37,641 bases of DNA from Solirubrobacterales bacterium (GTDB lineage Bacteria; Actinomycetota; Thermoleophilia; Solirubrobacterales; Solirubrobacteraceae), in NCBI GenBank assembly GCA_027451345.1, contig DAIDJO010000061.1, forward strand, positions 1 through 37,641, written 5' to 3'. This document shows positions 15,801 to 25,775 of this stretch, piece by piece. The translations under genes were made by a program, and so were the position numbers. A model generated the notes under the pieces. It ran no database searches. It worked only from the letters and a program-made list of their open reading frames with translations, and was not told the origin of the DNA. Positions within the stretch are counted from its first letter, which is position 1, and each line of letters begins with the position of its first letter.

Positions 15801-16508
15801 TCAATCCTCCACGATCCGGGGTGAACCAGACGCTGTTCTGAGGTCACGAGCGCTCATGGCGTGCTCCCAGAGGAGCTGGCCCGCCGTCTCAATGTGCCTC
15901 CGGCAGAGCAACTCGGCGAGTTCGCTGTCGCGTGCTCTGAGCGCGTCAAGGATCTCCCGATGCTCCCGTTGCGATTCCGGCAGGTAGTGGGGGATAACGT
16001 TCACGGTGCGGAGCTGCATCGTCTTTTCGGCGATCTGCGTGATCAGATCCCGCATCCTCGGATAGGGACACGCCGCCACGATGGCGAGGTGGAATTCCAT
16101 GTTCAGCTTTGGGTATAGGTCGGATCCGGCCTCGCTGGCCTCGTCCATCGCAATCAGGCAGCCCTCGAGCTTCTCCAGATCCTGGTTGGTGAGATGAGGC
16201 GTTGCAAGGCGCGTCGCGGTCGACTCGATCGCGCCTCGGATCAGCGCCGTCTCGAGGATCTCGCTGGGTTCGAAGGCGGGAACCGTTGCGCCGACATGAG
16301 GGATGATCTTCACCCAACCCTCGCCGGCGAGTCGCAGCAACGCCTCACGCACCGGCACGGCGCTCACGCCGAATGAATCGGCGGCCTGGTCGGCGACGAT
16401 CCGCCCACCCGGCGGGTATTCGCCCGCGATGATGCGGCGCTTCAACTCGCTGTAGACCAAGCGCACCTTGGTGCGATGGTCCGGTGCCTCTACCGGTCTA
16501 TTCACCAC
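15801..16508 (-). CDS. GntR-family regulator (FadR/FCD subfamily) of the peptide operon
   Basis: A 235-residue repressor or activator. Residues 15-80 form the GntR winged helix (YSELKRRIIAGEYPPGGRI, then FGVSAVPVREALLRLAGEGW). Residues 95-220 form the all-helical FCD ligand-binding domain, with metal-ligand-type residues in NMEFHLAIVAACP and the later HREILDALRARD and RRHIETAG. Two adjacent GTG codons (16508, 16505) are possible starts. It is divergent from the peptide-transport operon and faces a perfect inverted repeat at 16555-16577, so it most likely controls that operon in response to a small carboxylate or amino acid. Confidence 0.9.
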   Translation of the reverse strand: MVNRPVEAPDHRTKVRLVYSELKRRIIAGEYPPGGRIVADQAADSFGVSAVPVREALLRLAGEGWVKIIPHVGATVPAFEPSEILETALIRGAIESTATRLATPHLTNQDLEKLEGCLIAMDEASEAGSDLYPKLNMEFHLAIVAACPYPRMRDLITQIAEKTMQLRTVNVIPHYLPESQREHREILDALRARDSELAELLCRRHIETAGQLLWEHAMSARDLRTASGSPRIVED

Positions 16509-16515
16509 AAATCAC

Positions 16516-16577
16516 TTGACTCGGCCCGAGGCCATGATATAGCGTAGCCGTCATATAAGATCCACGCTTGATCTTAT
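16516..16577 (+). promoter_or_regulatory. Promoter and GntR operator of the peptide operon
   Basis: TTGACT (16516-16521) and TATAGC (16538-16543), 16 bp apart, form a plausible promoter toward the binding-protein gene. Just downstream, ATAAGATC (16555-16562) and GATCTTAT (16570-16577) form a perfect 8-bp inverted repeat with a 7-bp spacer, positioned to block initiation when bound by the divergent GntR protein. Confidence 0.6.
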
Positions 16578-16648
16578 CGGATTCTATCGTGAACCGTCGA
16601 CACGACCGACCCGCCCGGCGGGTGCGCTGTCGGCGAAAGGAGCCGCAA

Positions 16649-18313
16649 GTGATCATGTTGCGCCGTAGGTGGATTCCCTTAACGATGTGGTCCCTGTGTA
16701 TGGCGGTCGCGCTTCTGCCGCTCGGAGTGGCGGATGCCAAAGGCAAGGCTGCCCACGACATGCAAGGTGGCACCGCCACCGTCGTGCTTCCAAGCTTCGA
16801 GTCACTCGACCCGCAGGTGGGCTTCTCAACGATTAATGGCGAGGCGGAGTGGAACGTCTACACGCCGTTGCTCACGGTTGCCCATGCCAACGGCGTCGCC
16901 GGTACCCAGGTGATCCCCGGTTTGGCGATCGGACTGCCGAAGGTCACCAACCGAGGCAAGACCTACACGCTCAAGCTGCGCAAGGGTCTGCGGTTCTCGA
17001 ACGGCCAAGCCGTCAAGGCCTCTGACTTCGCGTTCACGGTCGAGCGTGCGCTCAAGCTCAACTGGGGCGGCGACTCGTTCCTGATCTCGGACATCAAGGG
17101 AGCACTGGCTTACCAGTCAGGCAAGGCATCGAGTGTCAGCGGCATCACCACGAACAATGCCACCGGCAGGATTACCATCCGGCTGATCCAGGCGGACAGC
17201 GCCTTTGCAGACATCCTCACGTTCACCGGACTCGGGCTCGTGCCGAGCACGACTCCGATGACTGCCGAGTCAACCAAGCTCCCTGCCGGCGTCGGCGCCT
17301 ATGTCATCAAGAACGTCGTTCCAAATCAGTCGTTCACGCTGGTCAAGAATCCTCGGTTCGCGCGGTTCGATCTTCCGGGCATCCCGGTTGGTCATCTCAA
17401 CGAGATCCAGGCCAGCGTCGACACGAACCCGCTGACCGCTGAGCAGGACGTGTTGAACAACAGGATCGACGTGTTGGATCCGAACTTTGCAATCTCGCCG
17501 TCGCTCATCTCAACGCTCCAGACGCAGGCCAGCGGTCGCTACCGGTCCGTGCCGACCGAGGGGGTTCAGTACATCTTCTTCAACACGAAGATCGCGCCGT
17601 TCAACCACAAGAGCGCGCGTGTCGCGGTGACCGAGGCGTTCGATCGCGGCGCCATCACCCGCATCGAGGCGGGGTTCCTGCGGCCGGGTTGCTTCGTGCT
17701 CCCGGAGGAGTTCCCCGGCCGGTCCACGCAGCCCTGCCCGTATGGAAAGGTCTCGGCCGCGCCCCAAGTTGCCAAGGCGCGGGCGTTGATTCAGGCGGCG
17801 CATTTGACCGGATCGCCGGTCACGGTTTGGACGCAGGCCGCCAGCCCGTACGACGCGATGGGGGCGTACTACGTCAGCGTGCTCGACGGGATCGGCTTCA
17901 AGGCGACCTTGAAGACGATCAGCCCGGCCATCTATTACCCGACGACGGCGAATCCGACGCTAAACATCCAGACTGGACTCGCCGCCTACTACGCGGACTA
18001 CCCCGACCCGACGACCTTCTACCACCTACTGGACGCCCGGAGCATCACGCCGACGTTCAGCCCGAACCGCGACCAGCTCGACGACCCGAAGGTGCAGGCG
18101 ACACTGATGCGGCTCGGCGGGCAGTCACTGACGCCGTCGGTCATAGCGCAGTGGCAGAAGCTTGACGAGTACGTCGCCAAGCAGGCTTACTGGCTGGTCA
18201 TGGGGTATCCGAAGGATCCGGAGCTCTTCTCCAACCGGATCGACGTCAAGGAGACCATTTTCAACCAGAAATACCTGAGCGACTGGTCCTCCTGGCAGTT
18301 GGTTCGTCGGTGA
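16649..18313 (+). CDS. Peptide ABC transporter substrate-binding protein (SBP family 5)
   Basis: A 554-residue extracellular solute-binding protein of the oligopeptide/dipeptide (OppA/DppA) class. A GTG at 16649 lies 6 bases after AAAGGAG; an ATG two codons later is the alternative. The N-terminus is a Sec signal peptide with a hydrophobic core ending near VADAKG, and no lipobox cysteine is present. Family features include GGTATVVLPSFESLDPQVG, LKLRKGLRFSNGQAVKASDF and, in the C-terminal lobe, AYYADYPDPTTFYHLLDA. It is the first gene of an operon that continues with two permeases and two ATPases. The associated peptidases point to peptide cargo. Confidence 0.9.
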   Translation: MIMLRRRWIPLTMWSLCMAVALLPLGVADAKGKAAHDMQGGTATVVLPSFESLDPQVGFSTINGEAEWNVYTPLLTVAHANGVAGTQVIPGLAIGLPKVTNRGKTYTLKLRKGLRFSNGQAVKASDFAFTVERALKLNWGGDSFLISDIKGALAYQSGKASSVSGITTNNATGRITIRLIQADSAFADILTFTGLGLVPSTTPMTAESTKLPAGVGAYVIKNVVPNQSFTLVKNPRFARFDLPGIPVGHLNEIQASVDTNPLTAEQDVLNNRIDVLDPNFAISPSLISTLQTQASGRYRSVPTEGVQYIFFNTKIAPFNHKSARVAVTEAFDRGAITRIEAGFLRPGCFVLPEEFPGRSTQPCPYGKVSAAPQVAKARALIQAAHLTGSPVTVWTQAASPYDAMGAYYVSVLDGIGFKATLKTISPAIYYPTTANPTLNIQTGLAAYYADYPDPTTFYHLLDARSITPTFSPNRDQLDDPKVQATLMRLGGQSLTPSVIAQWQKLDEYVAKQAYWLVMGYPKDPELFSNRIDVKETIFNQKYLSDWSSWQLVRR

Positions 18314-18364
18314 TGCGCGTCGAACAGAGAGGGAGAACGCTCTGAGCCGCGCGCGACGGCGTCT

Positions 18365-19300
18365 GTGCTGAAGCGGATTCTCAAAGATCGACTCGCGCTG
18401 TCCTGCGGTCTGATCTTCCTGATCGTGGCGGTGTTGTCCTTGTCCGCGCCTCTTGTCGCCCAGTACGTCGCGCACACGGGGCCCAACGACGAGCACATCA
18501 CCGCCACGATCGGTTCGGGTGTCCACCGACGCTACGTGGTGTCGCTGGTCGGTGTGCCGATAGGGCCGACGTGGGGTCCGCGCTTCTTCCTTGGGGCCGA
18601 CTCCAATGGCCGGGACATCCTCGTGCGACTCCTGTACGGCGGACGCGCCTCGCTGGCGGTCGGCTTCATTGCCGCAGCGATCACGCTCACCCTCGCGACC
18701 ATCCTCGGTGTGGCCGCCGGGTTCTATCGCGGATGGCTGGATGCGGTGATCGTGCGCATTCTGGACTTGATGTGGGCGTACCCGGTGATCCTGCTCGCGA
18801 TCGCGATCGGCACGGTGCTGGCGGTCAGTGGAATTACGATCGGGCCGATCACGATCCGCGCCGGGTCGTTGCTGCTTCCGGCGATCATCATCGGCATCGT
18901 CCACATCCCCTACGTCGCCAAACCGGTACGTGGGCAGGTACTGGTGATCCGCAAACGCGAGTTCATCGATGCCACGCGCGTCCTTGGCATGAGTCCGCGG
19001 CGGATCATGATCCGGGAAGTCGTCCCGAATGTGGCCACGAGCCTCGCGGTCTTCGCGCCCCTGATGGTCGCCAACTCGATTCTGCTCGAGGCGGGGCTCT
19101 CGTTCCTCGGGGTTGGCGTGCTACCGCCCAACCCGTCGTGGGGGAACATGATCGGGCAAGGAATCAGCCTGATCAGCGTGGCGCCGACCGGGGTCCTGGC
19201 GCCGGGTTTGATGCTCGTCGCTGCGGTCATCGGGGTCAACGGGTTTGGCGAGGGAGTGCGCCGGGCGCTTGACCCACACGGACGGATCAGGCCACGCTGA
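18365..19300 (+). CDS. Peptide ABC transporter permease, DppC type
   Basis: A 311-residue inner permease subunit. It has one N-terminal helix, an extracytoplasmic segment ending in FFLGADSNGRDILVRLLYGG (typical of DppC/OppC, usually GTDxxGRD), then five more helices. The EAA loop is REFIDATRVLGMSPRRIMIREVVPN, and the GLSFLGVGV(L)PPNPSWGNM signature is present. The GTG at 18365 is the only start that gives the expected short cytoplasmic N-terminus. It precedes the B-type permease, the reverse of the usual order, and overlaps it by TGATG. Confidence 0.9.
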   Translation: MLKRILKDRLALSCGLIFLIVAVLSLSAPLVAQYVAHTGPNDEHITATIGSGVHRRYVVSLVGVPIGPTWGPRFFLGADSNGRDILVRLLYGGRASLAVGFIAAAITLTLATILGVAAGFYRGWLDAVIVRILDLMWAYPVILLAIAIGTVLAVSGITIGPITIRAGSLLLPAIIIGIVHIPYVAKPVRGQVLVIRKREFIDATRVLGMSPRRIMIREVVPNVATSLAVFAPLMVANSILLEAGLSFLGVGVLPPNPSWGNMIGQGISLISVAPTGVLAPGLMLVAAVIGVNGFGEGVRRALDPHGRIRPR

Positions 19301-20250
19301 TGTTGAGTTTCATCGTGCGGCGAACGTTCTCGAGCGCGGTTGTGCTCGCTGCCGTCTCGGTACTCACGTTCATGATCTTTGAGGTGATCCCGAGCGGCGA
19401 CCCAGCGATCCGCATGGCAGGCCAAAACGCGACCCCGGAGACGATCGCCGCGATCCGCCGGACGTGGGGGTTCAACCGGTCGATTTGGCATCAGTACATC
19501 TCGATGATGCAGAAGGTTTTCACCGGCAATGTCATCTCCTACACCGATCAGGTGAACGTGGTGTCGCAGATCGAGCGTGGTCTCCCGGTGACATTGTCGT
19601 TGGCGCTCGGCGCGATCGTTCTCACGATCGCCTTCAGTCTGTGCCTCGGCATGCTCGGCGCCGTGACATCCGGCAGGGTCACGGACCGCATCCTGATGTT
19701 CCTTACGCTCACGGGTCTCTCGACTCCGTCTTACGTGATCGGCGCGATCGCCCTGTATCTCCTCGCCTACAGAGCCCAGGTGCTGCCGAGCGGGGGCTAC
19801 GTTCACTTTGGCACCGACCCAGCGGCGTGGTTCACCCACCTGCTTCTACCGTGGCTCTCCCTTGCGATCCCGATCAGCTGCCTGTCGTCGAGGGTCCTGC
19901 GCGCAAGCCTGCTGGACAACGTCAACGAGGACTTTGTCCGCACCGCCCGTGCGAAGGGTCTGTCGCGCTCGCGGGTACTGGTTCGCCACGTCCTGCGCAC
20001 GTCGCTGATTCCGCTCGTCTCGATCTGGGGGCTCGACTTTGCGGGTCTGCTGGGCGGCGGGGCGATCTTGATCGAGACGGTCTTCAACCTGCACGGTGTC
20101 GGGCAGTACGCCGCCGAGTCGGTCGCCGGGCTGGACGTGCCGTCGATCCTCGTGGTCACCCTCTACGGTGCCTTCGCGGTCGTCCTCCTCTCCGCAGTCG
20201 TCGATGTCCTCTACGCGGCTCTCGATCCGCGGGTGAGGTTGGACGGCTGA
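19300..20250 (+). CDS. Peptide ABC transporter permease, DppB type
   Basis: A 316-residue permease subunit with six predicted helices. The N-terminus IVRRTFSSAVVLAAVSVLTFMIFEVIPSGDP is diagnostic for DppB/OppB, as is RRTWGFNRSIWHQYI. The cytoplasmic EAA loop reads EDFVRTARAKGLSRSRVLVRHVLR, followed by GGGAILIETVFNLHGVGQYA. It forms the channel heterodimer with the DppC-type subunit encoded upstream. Its stop overlaps the start of the first ATPase gene (TGATG). Confidence 0.9.
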   Translation: MLSFIVRRTFSSAVVLAAVSVLTFMIFEVIPSGDPAIRMAGQNATPETIAAIRRTWGFNRSIWHQYISMMQKVFTGNVISYTDQVNVVSQIERGLPVTLSLALGAIVLTIAFSLCLGMLGAVTSGRVTDRILMFLTLTGLSTPSYVIGAIALYLLAYRAQVLPSGGYVHFGTDPAAWFTHLLLPWLSLAIPISCLSSRVLRASLLDNVNEDFVRTARAKGLSRSRVLVRHVLRTSLIPLVSIWGLDFAGLLGGGAILIETVFNLHGVGQYAAESVAGLDVPSILVVTLYGAFAVVLLSAVVDVLYAALDPRVRLDG

Positions 20251-21299
20251 TGGCACCGCTGCTCGAAGTTCGGGATCTACGCGTGACGTTCGCCTCTGAG
20301 GGCGGGGACGTCCATGCCGTGGGCGGCGTGTCATTCTCCATCGAGGAGGGCGAGATGCTCGCTGTCGTCGGCGAATCCGGGTCAGGTAAGACCGCGAGCG
20401 CCATGACGATCGTTGGGCTCACCCGGGCGCGGTCGGCACGTATCGAGGGCTCGGTGCGCTTTCGCGAGCTCGAGCTCGTCGACGCTGCCGAGTCGGTATT
20501 CCGCCGCATTCGTGGCGCGGAGGTGGCGGTCGTCTTTCAGGACCCGCTGTCCGCACTCAATCCGGTCCAGCGCATCGGCAATCAAATCGTCGAGCAGATT
20601 CGCGCGCACGAGCGGATCTCGCGTGCTGAGGCCCAGAAGCGTGCCGTTGAGCTGCTGGCACGGGTTGGCATCCCTGAACCGCGGCGACGCGCGCGCAGCT
20701 TCCCTCACGAGCTCTCCGGTGGGATGCGCCAGCGCGCCATGATCGCGATGGCCCTCTCGTGCTCGCCGCGCCTGCTGATCGCTGACGAGCCGACGACGGG
20801 CCTGGACGTCACCGTTCAGATGCAGATCCTCGAAGAGATCGACGAGCTCCGGCGCGAGCTGGGCCTGGCCGTGCTGCTCGTCACGCACGACCTCGGCGTC
20901 GTCGGCGAGGTGGCCGATCGTGTTGCCGTGATGTACGGGGGGGAGATCGTCGAGACGGGCGACGTTTCCGAGATCTTCGAGAATCCCATGCACCCCTACA
21001 CGTGGGGACTGCTCGGTTCGATCCCGAAGGTCGATCGCCCGCGAACCCGACGCCTGCCGGCGATTCCGGGCCAGTCTCAATCAGTGGAGCCCTCGCGGGA
21101 GGGTTGCGTCTTCGCTAGACGCTGCCCGCACCGCTTCGAGCGCTGCGATCAGGCGCCGCCGAGCCGGCTCGTCCAGCGCAGCGCGGGGCACTTTGAAAGC
21201 TGCTGGCTCACGCTCGCCGAGAAGCGCTCCAGGCGGCTGGTGAACGGCGAGTTTGGGCTGGTGTCCGGGCCGGAATCGGCCGGGCGGGACGTGGGATGA
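20250..21299 (+). CDS. Peptide ABC transporter ATPase, DppD type
   Basis: A 349-residue ATPase. The ATG at 20250 overlaps the permease stop; the frame is open far upstream, but that part is antisense-like shadow of the permease gene. Walker A is [12 protein letters not shown], the signature is [18 protein letters not shown], Walker B is [12 protein letters not shown] and the switch His is in VTHDLGVV. The C-terminal oligopeptide-transporter extension has the cysteine pattern [14 protein letters not shown], which in Dpp/Opp ATPases can hold an iron-sulfur cluster. It pairs with the next ATPase, overlapping it by ATGA. Confidence 0.92.
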   Translation: MAPLLEVRDLRVTFASEGGDVHAVGGVSFSIEEGEMLAVVGESGSGKTASAMTIVGLTRARSARIEGSVRFRELELVDAAESVFRRIRGAEVAVVFQDPLSALNPVQRIGNQIVEQIRAHERISRAEAQKRAVELLARVGIPEPRRRARSFPHELSGGMRQRAMIAMALSCSPRLLIADEPTTGLDVTVQMQILEEIDELRRELGLAVLLVTHDLGVVGEVADRVAVMYGGEIVETGDVSEIFENPMHPYTWGLLGSIPKVDRPRTRRLPAIPGQSQSVEPSREGCVFARRCPHRFERCDQAPPSRLVQRSAGHFESCWLTLAEKRSRRLVNGEFGLVSGPESAGRDVG

Positions 21300-22372
21300 C
21301 GCTTCCTGCGCCTCAGGTCAACGACCTGCTCGTCGTTGAGCACCTCGTGAAGCACTTCCCGGTGCGCTCGCAAGGATCTCTGTGGGGAGAGCGGGAGACG
21401 GTTAAAGCCGTCGACGATATTTCTTTCTCTCTTTCCGCGGGTGAAACCCTCGGCATCGTCGGGGAGTCCGGCTGCGGAAAGAGTACGCTCGCCCGCTGCC
21501 TCGTCCGCCTGCTGGAGCCGTCGGCCGGAACGATCCGCTTCCGCGATGCCGACATCACTCACGAGTCGCAGCGTCGCTTGCGACCGGTGCGGCGGCATTT
21601 GCAGATGGTCTTCCAGGACCCGCAGGATTCGCTCAATCCTCGCCAGCGCGTTCGCCAGATCCTCCTGGCTGGAATCGCTGCGGGACCCGATCACGGTGCG
21701 GGCGCACGGGGGCGCGTTGAGGAACTGCTGGCGTTGGTCGGACTTGCCGCAACGATCGCCGACCGTTACCCGAGCGAGCTCTCGGGAGGTCAGCGGCAGC
21801 GTGTCGGCGTGGCGCGTGCCCTCGCGGTCCGACCAAGCCTGATCATCCTCGACGAGCCGGTGTCTGCACTGGACGTCTCGATCCAGGCGCAGCTCGTGAA
21901 CCTCTTGGAGGACCTTCAGGATGAGTTTGACTTCTCCTATCTGTTCGTCGCGCACGACCTCGCTGTCGTCCGGCACGTCAGCGATCGCATCGCCGTGATG
22001 TACCTAGGCAAGCTCGTCGAGCTGGCACCGACGGACGAGCTGTTCGCGGCGCCGTTTCATCCATATACGCGTGCGCTGATGGAGGCGATTCCGATGCCGG
22101 AGGCGAGGCGCGGCCCGAAGAAGCGTCGCGCACTCCTCGACGGCGACCCTCCCAGCCCGATCAACCCACCGGCCGGCTGCCGGTTCCATACGCGCTGCCC
22201 GCGCGCGACCGAGATCTGCCGGACCGAAGAGCCGCCGTTGATGCGCTACGCGATGCGCACGGCGGCGTGCCATCACCCGCTCAGAGCCGATGCCGAGGCG
22301 ATTGCGTCGGCTACTCGCTCACCGCTCAGTCCGGTTTCCGCCGGCTCTAGCAGACCGAAAGGGGAAGGATGA
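21296..22372 (+). CDS. Peptide ABC transporter ATPase, DppF type
   Basis: A 358-residue second ATPase of the peptide importer. Walker A is [13 protein letters not shown], the signature is [18 protein letters not shown], Walker B is [14 protein letters not shown] and the switch His is in [12 protein letters not shown]. The C-terminal extension contains [14 protein letters not shown]. The N-terminal [20 protein letters not shown], with a long insert before the first strand, is typical of DppF/OppF. The last codons overlap the ATG of the S9 peptidase gene, so importer and peptidase are translationally coupled. Confidence 0.92.
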   Translation: MTLPAPQVNDLLVVEHLVKHFPVRSQGSLWGERETVKAVDDISFSLSAGETLGIVGESGCGKSTLARCLVRLLEPSAGTIRFRDADITHESQRRLRPVRRHLQMVFQDPQDSLNPRQRVRQILLAGIAAGPDHGAGARGRVEELLALVGLAATIADRYPSELSGGQRQRVGVARALAVRPSLIILDEPVSALDVSIQAQLVNLLEDLQDEFDFSYLFVAHDLAVVRHVSDRIAVMYLGKLVELAPTDELFAAPFHPYTRALMEAIPMPEARRGPKKRRALLDGDPPSPINPPAGCRFHTRCPRATEICRTEEPPLMRYAMRTAACHHPLRADAEAIASATRSPLSPVSAGSSRPKGEG

Positions 22373-24525
22373 TCCGTCATGACGAGTTCCTCCAGCAGCA
22401 TGCCGACACCCGCTGCTTCAGCCTTGGGATACCCCACACGTTCACCGTGTCTCCTGACGGCCGCGCGGTCTTCTTCCTGCGGTCGCTCGCGATCGACGAC
22501 CCTCTGACGTGTCTGTGGATGTTGGACCTCACGAGCGGCGAGGAGCAAATGCTCCTCGATCCCCGTACGCTCGACACGCGCGAGTTGGACGCGGCCGCGA
22601 CCTCAGACGAGCCTGAGCCCGGGAGCGACGGGGAGGGCCCCCAGGCCGCCCGCCAGTCCGATTGCGGGATCGTCGGCTACACGGCGGATGCGGCGTCACG
22701 CTGGGCCTGCCTCGTTGCCGCTGACGGCCTGTGGATCAGCGGGCTTGAGCCCGGTGCGGTGCCGCGCCTGCTCGCGGCAGGTCGCTTCGATGACCCGCGA
22801 CTTGATCCCTCCGGGGGACGGGTGGTCTTTGTCCAGGACGGAGACCTCTGCGCCATCGACGTCGCCGATGGCGCGCGCAGCACGATCGCGGCCGACGATG
22901 ACCCGGACGTGACCTATGGCCTGCCGGAGTACGTTGCCGGTGAGATGCGCCGCACGCGCGGATACTGGTGGTCACCCGACGGCTCACAGCTCGTCGTCGC
23001 GCGTGTCGACAGCCGCTCGGTCGGGCACTGGCACGTCTCGAATCCGGCGACCCCGGCGAGCGCGCCCGACGTCATCGTTCGCGCGATGGCGGGTCGCGCG
23101 AACGCGGAGGTGACCCTGTCGATACTCGGTGAGGGGCACGCGACGATCCCGATCGAGTGGGACCGCGCACGGTTCGAGTACCTCGTCGACTGCTGCTGGA
23201 GCACAGGCGGGCTGCTCGTGACCGTGCAGAGCCGGAATCAGGACGAGCTCGAGATCTACGAGGTCGACCCGAGATCTGGCGAGACGGCGCTCAGGCATCG
23301 TGGACACGATCCAAGCTGGGTGACGACGTTCCCGGGACTGCCCGTGCTTCTGTCCACGGGGGAGCTCGCACATACGCGGATGCAGGACGACACGCACATG
23401 TTGTTCGTCGGTGACGAGCCGGTGACGCCCGTGGGACTGCAGCTGATTGACGTCTACGGCTTGGACGCCGATCGGCTGCTGTTCGCGGCGACGGCGGACT
23501 CGACCGAGACGCATGTGTGGGCCTACTCGCCCGATGCGGGACTGCACCGTCTGTCTGAGGAAGCCGGCGTGCACGCTGGAGCCGGCACCGCTACGACGGC
23601 GGTGATCGCTCGCGATGCGTTGGAGCTCGAACGGCCGGTGTTCACGATACGGCGTGGTGGGGAGACGATCGCTGGGATCGCGACCGCCCCTCAGCCGCCG
23701 GGGCTCCGGCTCCGAGTCGAGTTGCTCTCGACCGGCTCTGACCGCGTTCGGACGGCTCTGCTGCTCCCGGTGGACCATGAGCCGGACGACGGTCCGCTAC
23801 CGGTGCTGCTTGATCCGTACGGTGGCCTTGCCCTACGGAAGGTGCTCAACGCCAGAACGGCCTCCGTGCTCGTCTCGCAATGGTTCGCGGAGCAGGGCTT
23901 CGCCGTGATCGTCGCCGATGGGCACGGCACCCCGGGTCGCGGTCCGGCATGGGAGCGGGCGATACGCGGCGACATCGAGACGTTGCCGATCGCCGACCAG
24001 GTCGACGCGTTGCACGACGTGGCCGAACGGCACCCTGGGCTGCTTGACCTCAACCGGGTTGCCATCCGTGGTTGGTCCTGGGGCGGCTTTCTGTCGGCGG
24101 CCTGCGTACTGCGCAGGCCTGACGTCTTTCACGCGGGGATCTCCGGAGCCGCTGTGTTCAACCACCTGCTCTACCACAGCTACTGGAAGGAACGCCAGCT
24201 GGGCCACCCCGATGAATACCCGGCTCGCTACGAGCGGCACGCGCTCGCGCGCTCCGCGCACGAGTTCCGGCGGCCGCTGTTGCTGATCCACGGCCTCTCC
24301 GACGACAATGTCTTCCCCGCCCACACGCTCGGGCTGTCCGCGGCGCTGATGGATGCCGGCCGCACGCACGAGGTACTGCTGCTCGCGGGTCATGACCATC
24401 ACGCGATCCGGGGTCCGCTCTCGGGTTACATCTTCAAGCACCAGCTCGAATTCCTGCAGCGGGCGCTCGGCATGGCCCAGGATGGGATGGGCGCGACGAG
24501 CTCAATCCCCGAGGTGGCCCGATGA
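22369..24525 (+). CDS. S9-family serine peptidase (DPP4/prolyl-oligopeptidase type)
   Basis: A 718-residue peptidase with an N-terminal beta-propeller (about residues 20-440) and a C-terminal alpha/beta-hydrolase domain. The nucleophile is Ser570 in GWSWGGF, the acid Asp is in LSDDNVFP (Asp645 or 646) and the base is His677 or 678 in GHDHHAI. The oxyanion-side DPYGG motif is present. In the propeller, the position that anchors the substrate N-terminus in DPP4 (a double Glu) reads YVAGEM, so one Glu may be lost and exact dipeptidyl specificity is uncertain. No signal peptide is evident; it probably works in the cytoplasm on imported proline-containing peptides. It overlaps both neighbours by ATGA. 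Confidence 0.9.
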   Translation: MIRHDEFLQQHADTRCFSLGIPHTFTVSPDGRAVFFLRSLAIDDPLTCLWMLDLTSGEEQMLLDPRTLDTRELDAAATSDEPEPGSDGEGPQAARQSDCGIVGYTADAASRWACLVAADGLWISGLEPGAVPRLLAAGRFDDPRLDPSGGRVVFVQDGDLCAIDVADGARSTIAADDDPDVTYGLPEYVAGEMRRTRGYWWSPDGSQLVVARVDSRSVGHWHVSNPATPASAPDVIVRAMAGRANAEVTLSILGEGHATIPIEWDRARFEYLVDCCWSTGGLLVTVQSRNQDELEIYEVDPRSGETALRHRGHDPSWVTTFPGLPVLLSTGELAHTRMQDDTHMLFVGDEPVTPVGLQLIDVYGLDADRLLFAATADSTETHVWAYSPDAGLHRLSEEAGVHAGAGTATTAVIARDALELERPVFTIRRGGETIAGIATAPQPPGLRLRVELLSTGSDRVRTALLLPVDHEPDDGPLPVLLDPYGGLALRKVLNARTASVLVSQWFAEQGFAVIVADGHGTPGRGPAWERAIRGDIETLPIADQVDALHDVAERHPGLLDLNRVAIRGWSWGGFLSAACVLRRPDVFHAGISGAAVFNHLLYHSYWKERQLGHPDEYPARYERHALARSAHEFRRPLLLIHGLSDDNVFPAHTLGLSAALMDAGRTHEVLLLAGHDHHAIRGPLSGYIFKHQLEFLQRALGMAQDGMGATSSIPEVAR

Positions 24526-25727
24526 GCCGCCTGCTGCTCCGCCATCTCGATCTGATCGATGTCCGTGCCGGTCAACTGCTGCCCGATCGGGAGATCCTGA
24601 TTGATGGACGTGAGATCGTGGCCGTCTCCGATGAGCGCATCAGCGCGGATGGCGCAACCGTGTTGGACTTGGGAGGACGAATCGTGCTCCCGGGTCTCGT
24701 CGACTGCCATGTTCATATCAATGTTGCCGCGATGGGCCCACCGATCCTGCCGTCGCTCGGAGCCGCGCTGGCGTCGGTCGAACTGCGTGAGATGCTGCTG
24801 CGAGGCTTCACGACCGCGCGTGACGTAGCGGGCGCGGATGCGGGCTTTCGGGTCGCCGTCGAACGCGGCATCTTCCTGGGTCCGCGACTCTTCGTCTCCG
24901 GTGATGCGCTGACGCAGACGGGCGGTCACGGCGACTCCCGTGGGCCGGCGGAGAACCAGGATCAGCAGCGCGTCGGCTCCGTCATCGTCGACGGCGCAGA
25001 CGCGGTTCGCAAGGCCGTGCGCGAGAACCTCCGGCGTGGCGTCGACCACATCAAGCTGATGGTCTCCGGAGGGATCTCCTCGCCATCGGACCCGCTCGAG
25101 GGCGTCCAATTCACGGAGGCGGAAATTCGGGCGGCCACCGAGACGGCGGCGAGCGCCGGCAAGTACGTCGCCGCGCACGCATACACAGACGAGGCCGTTT
25201 ATCGCGCCGTCGATTGCGGTGTGCGGACGATCGAGCATGGCAGCCTCATCTCGGATCGTGCGGCGAAGAAGATGGCGGAAGCTGGAGCGATTCTCGTTCC
25301 GACCCTCTCGCCGTACTACTGGGTTGCGACGAAGGGCGAGGAGCTGGGCCTGCCGAGCTATCACATCGAGAAGGCCAAGATTCCGTACGAAGCCACTGGG
25401 AAGGCGATCGAGATCGCGCGACGCCATGGTGTGACGGTTGCGTACGGCACCGACCTCTACAAGACTCCCCACGAGCAGCAGGCGTACGAATTCATCCTCC
25501 GAGCAGAGGTCGAGACACCGGCAGAGACCCTGCGCAGTGCCACGGTCGTCGGGGCGGAGGTCGTTGGTCTCCAGGGCAAGGTCGGGGAGATCGTGCGTGG
25601 CGCGTTCGCCGACCTGCTGGCCGTCGACGGCAACCCGTTGGAGGATCTGAGCCTCCTCCAAGATCAGGGCGCCCACATTCCCCTGATCGTGAGCGACGGA
25701 CGGATCGTCAAAAACGAGCTCCCGTAG
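24522..25727 (+). CDS. Amidohydrolase, prolidase/metal-dependent carboxypeptidase-like
   Basis: A 401-residue member of the amidohydrolase superfamily, closest in appearance to the Xaa-Pro dipeptidase/Zn carboxypeptidase group (Sgx9260/Cc2672-like, from memory). Binuclear metal ligands are His63 and His65 (DCHVHIN), Lys178 in HIKLMVSGG (to be carboxylated), His219 (AHAYT), His239 (EHGSLI) and Asp311 (GTDLYK). The N-terminal beta-sandwich runs through LDLIDVRAGQLLPD and the C-terminal strand is GAFADLLAVDGNPLED. It follows the S9 peptidase with ATGA overlap, fitting stepwise breakdown of peptides to free amino acids. An isoaspartyl or imidazolone-type substrate is less likely. Confidence 0.82.
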   Translation: MSRLLLRHLDLIDVRAGQLLPDREILIDGREIVAVSDERISADGATVLDLGGRIVLPGLVDCHVHINVAAMGPPILPSLGAALASVELREMLLRGFTTARDVAGADAGFRVAVERGIFLGPRLFVSGDALTQTGGHGDSRGPAENQDQQRVGSVIVDGADAVRKAVRENLRRGVDHIKLMVSGGISSPSDPLEGVQFTEAEIRAATETAASAGKYVAAHAYTDEAVYRAVDCGVRTIEHGSLISDRAAKKMAEAGAILVPTLSPYYWVATKGEELGLPSYHIEKAKIPYEATGKAIEIARRHGVTVAYGTDLYKTPHEQQAYEFILRAEVETPAETLRSATVVGAEVVGLQGKVGEIVRGAFADLLAVDGNPLEDLSLLQDQGAHIPLIVSDGRIVKNELP

Positions 25728-25775
25728 CGCTCGAAGGACCCATCACTGACCCGCAGACCAGAACTGGAGAGACAG

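Noticed and set aside
19464..20249. N-terminal extension of the DppD-type ATPase
   Set aside because: This stretch is the shadow frame of the DppB-type permease; ATPase homology starts exactly at the ATG overlapping the permease stop.
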